Origin: Strigamia acuminata
Taxonomy: Eukaryota; Arthropoda; Chilopoda; Geophilomorpha; Linotaeniidae
Assembly (NCBI GenBank): GCA_949358305.1
Contig: OX442314.1
Coordinates: 2,235,087 to 2,299,086 of the forward strand
DNA: 64,000 bases
Direction of reading: 5' to 3'
Shown: one piece after another, positions 63,628 through 64,000 of the stretch
Numbering within the stretch: the stretch's first letter is position 1
Layout: every line of letters starts with the position of its first letter
The notes under the pieces: generated by a model
The model's database searches: none
The model's input: the letters and a program-made list of their open reading frames with translations, nothing else
Told to the model about the DNA's origin: nothing
Position numbers and translations under genes: made by a program

Positions 63628-64000
63628 CCGTATTACCTCACATTAAGCCGCATGCCGGTATAATTCGAGTTATACCGGCATGCCGATAAACCTCGTTTAT
63701 AACTACATGTCGGTGTAAGTGAGTACGAATTTTTCTAAATGAGAATTCAGCCAAAACAAGCATAAAATTCTTTTTAGATCTTCAAAATGTAAGAAATTGC
63801 CTTAAATTTAGATAAATTTACCCAGATTTTAGTAAAAATCTACTGAAAATAAGGAAAACTTAAATTTTAGGCCCAAAAACCAACATAATTATTCATCTGG
63901 GCTCTTTAAAGTAAAAAAAACAAAAATCCCGCTTTTTCACTTACACCGGCATGTTTCGCTTTATACCGGCATGCCGGTATAAACTTTTTGCACGCAATTT
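63628..64000. mobile_element. MITE with CCGTATTACCTC terminus, runs off the window
   Basis: The left end CCGTATTACCTCACATTAAG follows a TA dinucleotide and resembles the terminus of the MITE at 59,688 (CCGTACTGCCTCGATTTAAC): TA plus CCGTAYTRCCTC, then TTAA. The interior has repeated palindromes ACCGGCATGCCGGT and variants (near 63,651, 63,675, 63,948 and 63,966). The right end is outside the window. Confidence 0.6.

Overview
This is an AT-rich window of animal nuclear DNA, most likely from an arthropod or another protostome. The evidence is small introns with GT..AG borders, fragments of animal genes (NMDA receptor subunit, Ly6/uPAR protein, galactose mutarotase, MLH3, dynein heavy chain, C2H2 zinc fingers) and a load of Ty3/Gypsy, BEL/Pao, Tc1, hAT and PIF/Harbinger elements. 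No bacterial operons, rRNA or tRNA genes or CRISPR arrays were seen. The species cannot be named from the sequence.

Layout. 0-9.3 kb: a 20-bp tandem array, an LRR gene with an acidic tail (minus), a Tc1 transposase tail, a 1,048-bp solo LTR with a 4-bp target duplication, a three-exon Ly6/uPAR gene (minus), and five exons of an NMDA-receptor GluN2-like amino-terminal domain (minus) with no following receptor exons. A small solo LTR and a PIF/Harbinger fragment follow. 9.5-23.5 kb: one complete 14,004-bp Gypsy-class element on the minus strand, with 672-bp LTRs that look identical, a 4-bp duplication (GCAC), gag and pol overlapping as ATGA, and a 780-codon third ORF where env would sit. 24.0-29.9 kb: one complete 5,882-bp BEL/Pao element on the plus strand, with 307-bp LTRs, a 5-bp duplication (ATCTC) and one 1,749-aa Gag-Pol ORF. 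It sits in an inverted repeat made of Tc1 transposase relics, and a truncated older Gypsy element lies to its right.

30-58 kb is a duplicated accessory region. A segment of about 2.8 kb occurs twice in direct orientation (about 33.75-36.6 and 41.25-44.2 kb), and smaller pieces recur at about 32.3/50.9 kb, 37.7/53.8 kb and 55.5 kb. These carry small, lysine-rich, mostly two-exon genes that I do not recognise. Between them lie partial copies of galactose mutarotase, MLH3 and dynein heavy chain, plus gag, protease and RNase H relics of older Gypsy elements. At 46.6-47.9 kb a hAT-type MITE is nested inside a solo LTR.

58-64 kb is mostly repeats: a TA-flanked MITE built from iterations of its own terminal motif, decayed C2H2 zinc-finger exons, a PIF/Harbinger MITE with an internal 22-bp array, a TTTA microsatellite, and at the right edge another MITE with a related terminus.

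The most unusual signals are: at least 34 copies of the palindrome TGCGCA in the 14-kb Gypsy element against about five in the other 50 kb; that element's third ORF, with paired CxxCxGxG zinc-binding motifs and no evident membrane segment; the unusually long linker of its Pol between RNase H and integrase; and the unrecognised small-gene family.
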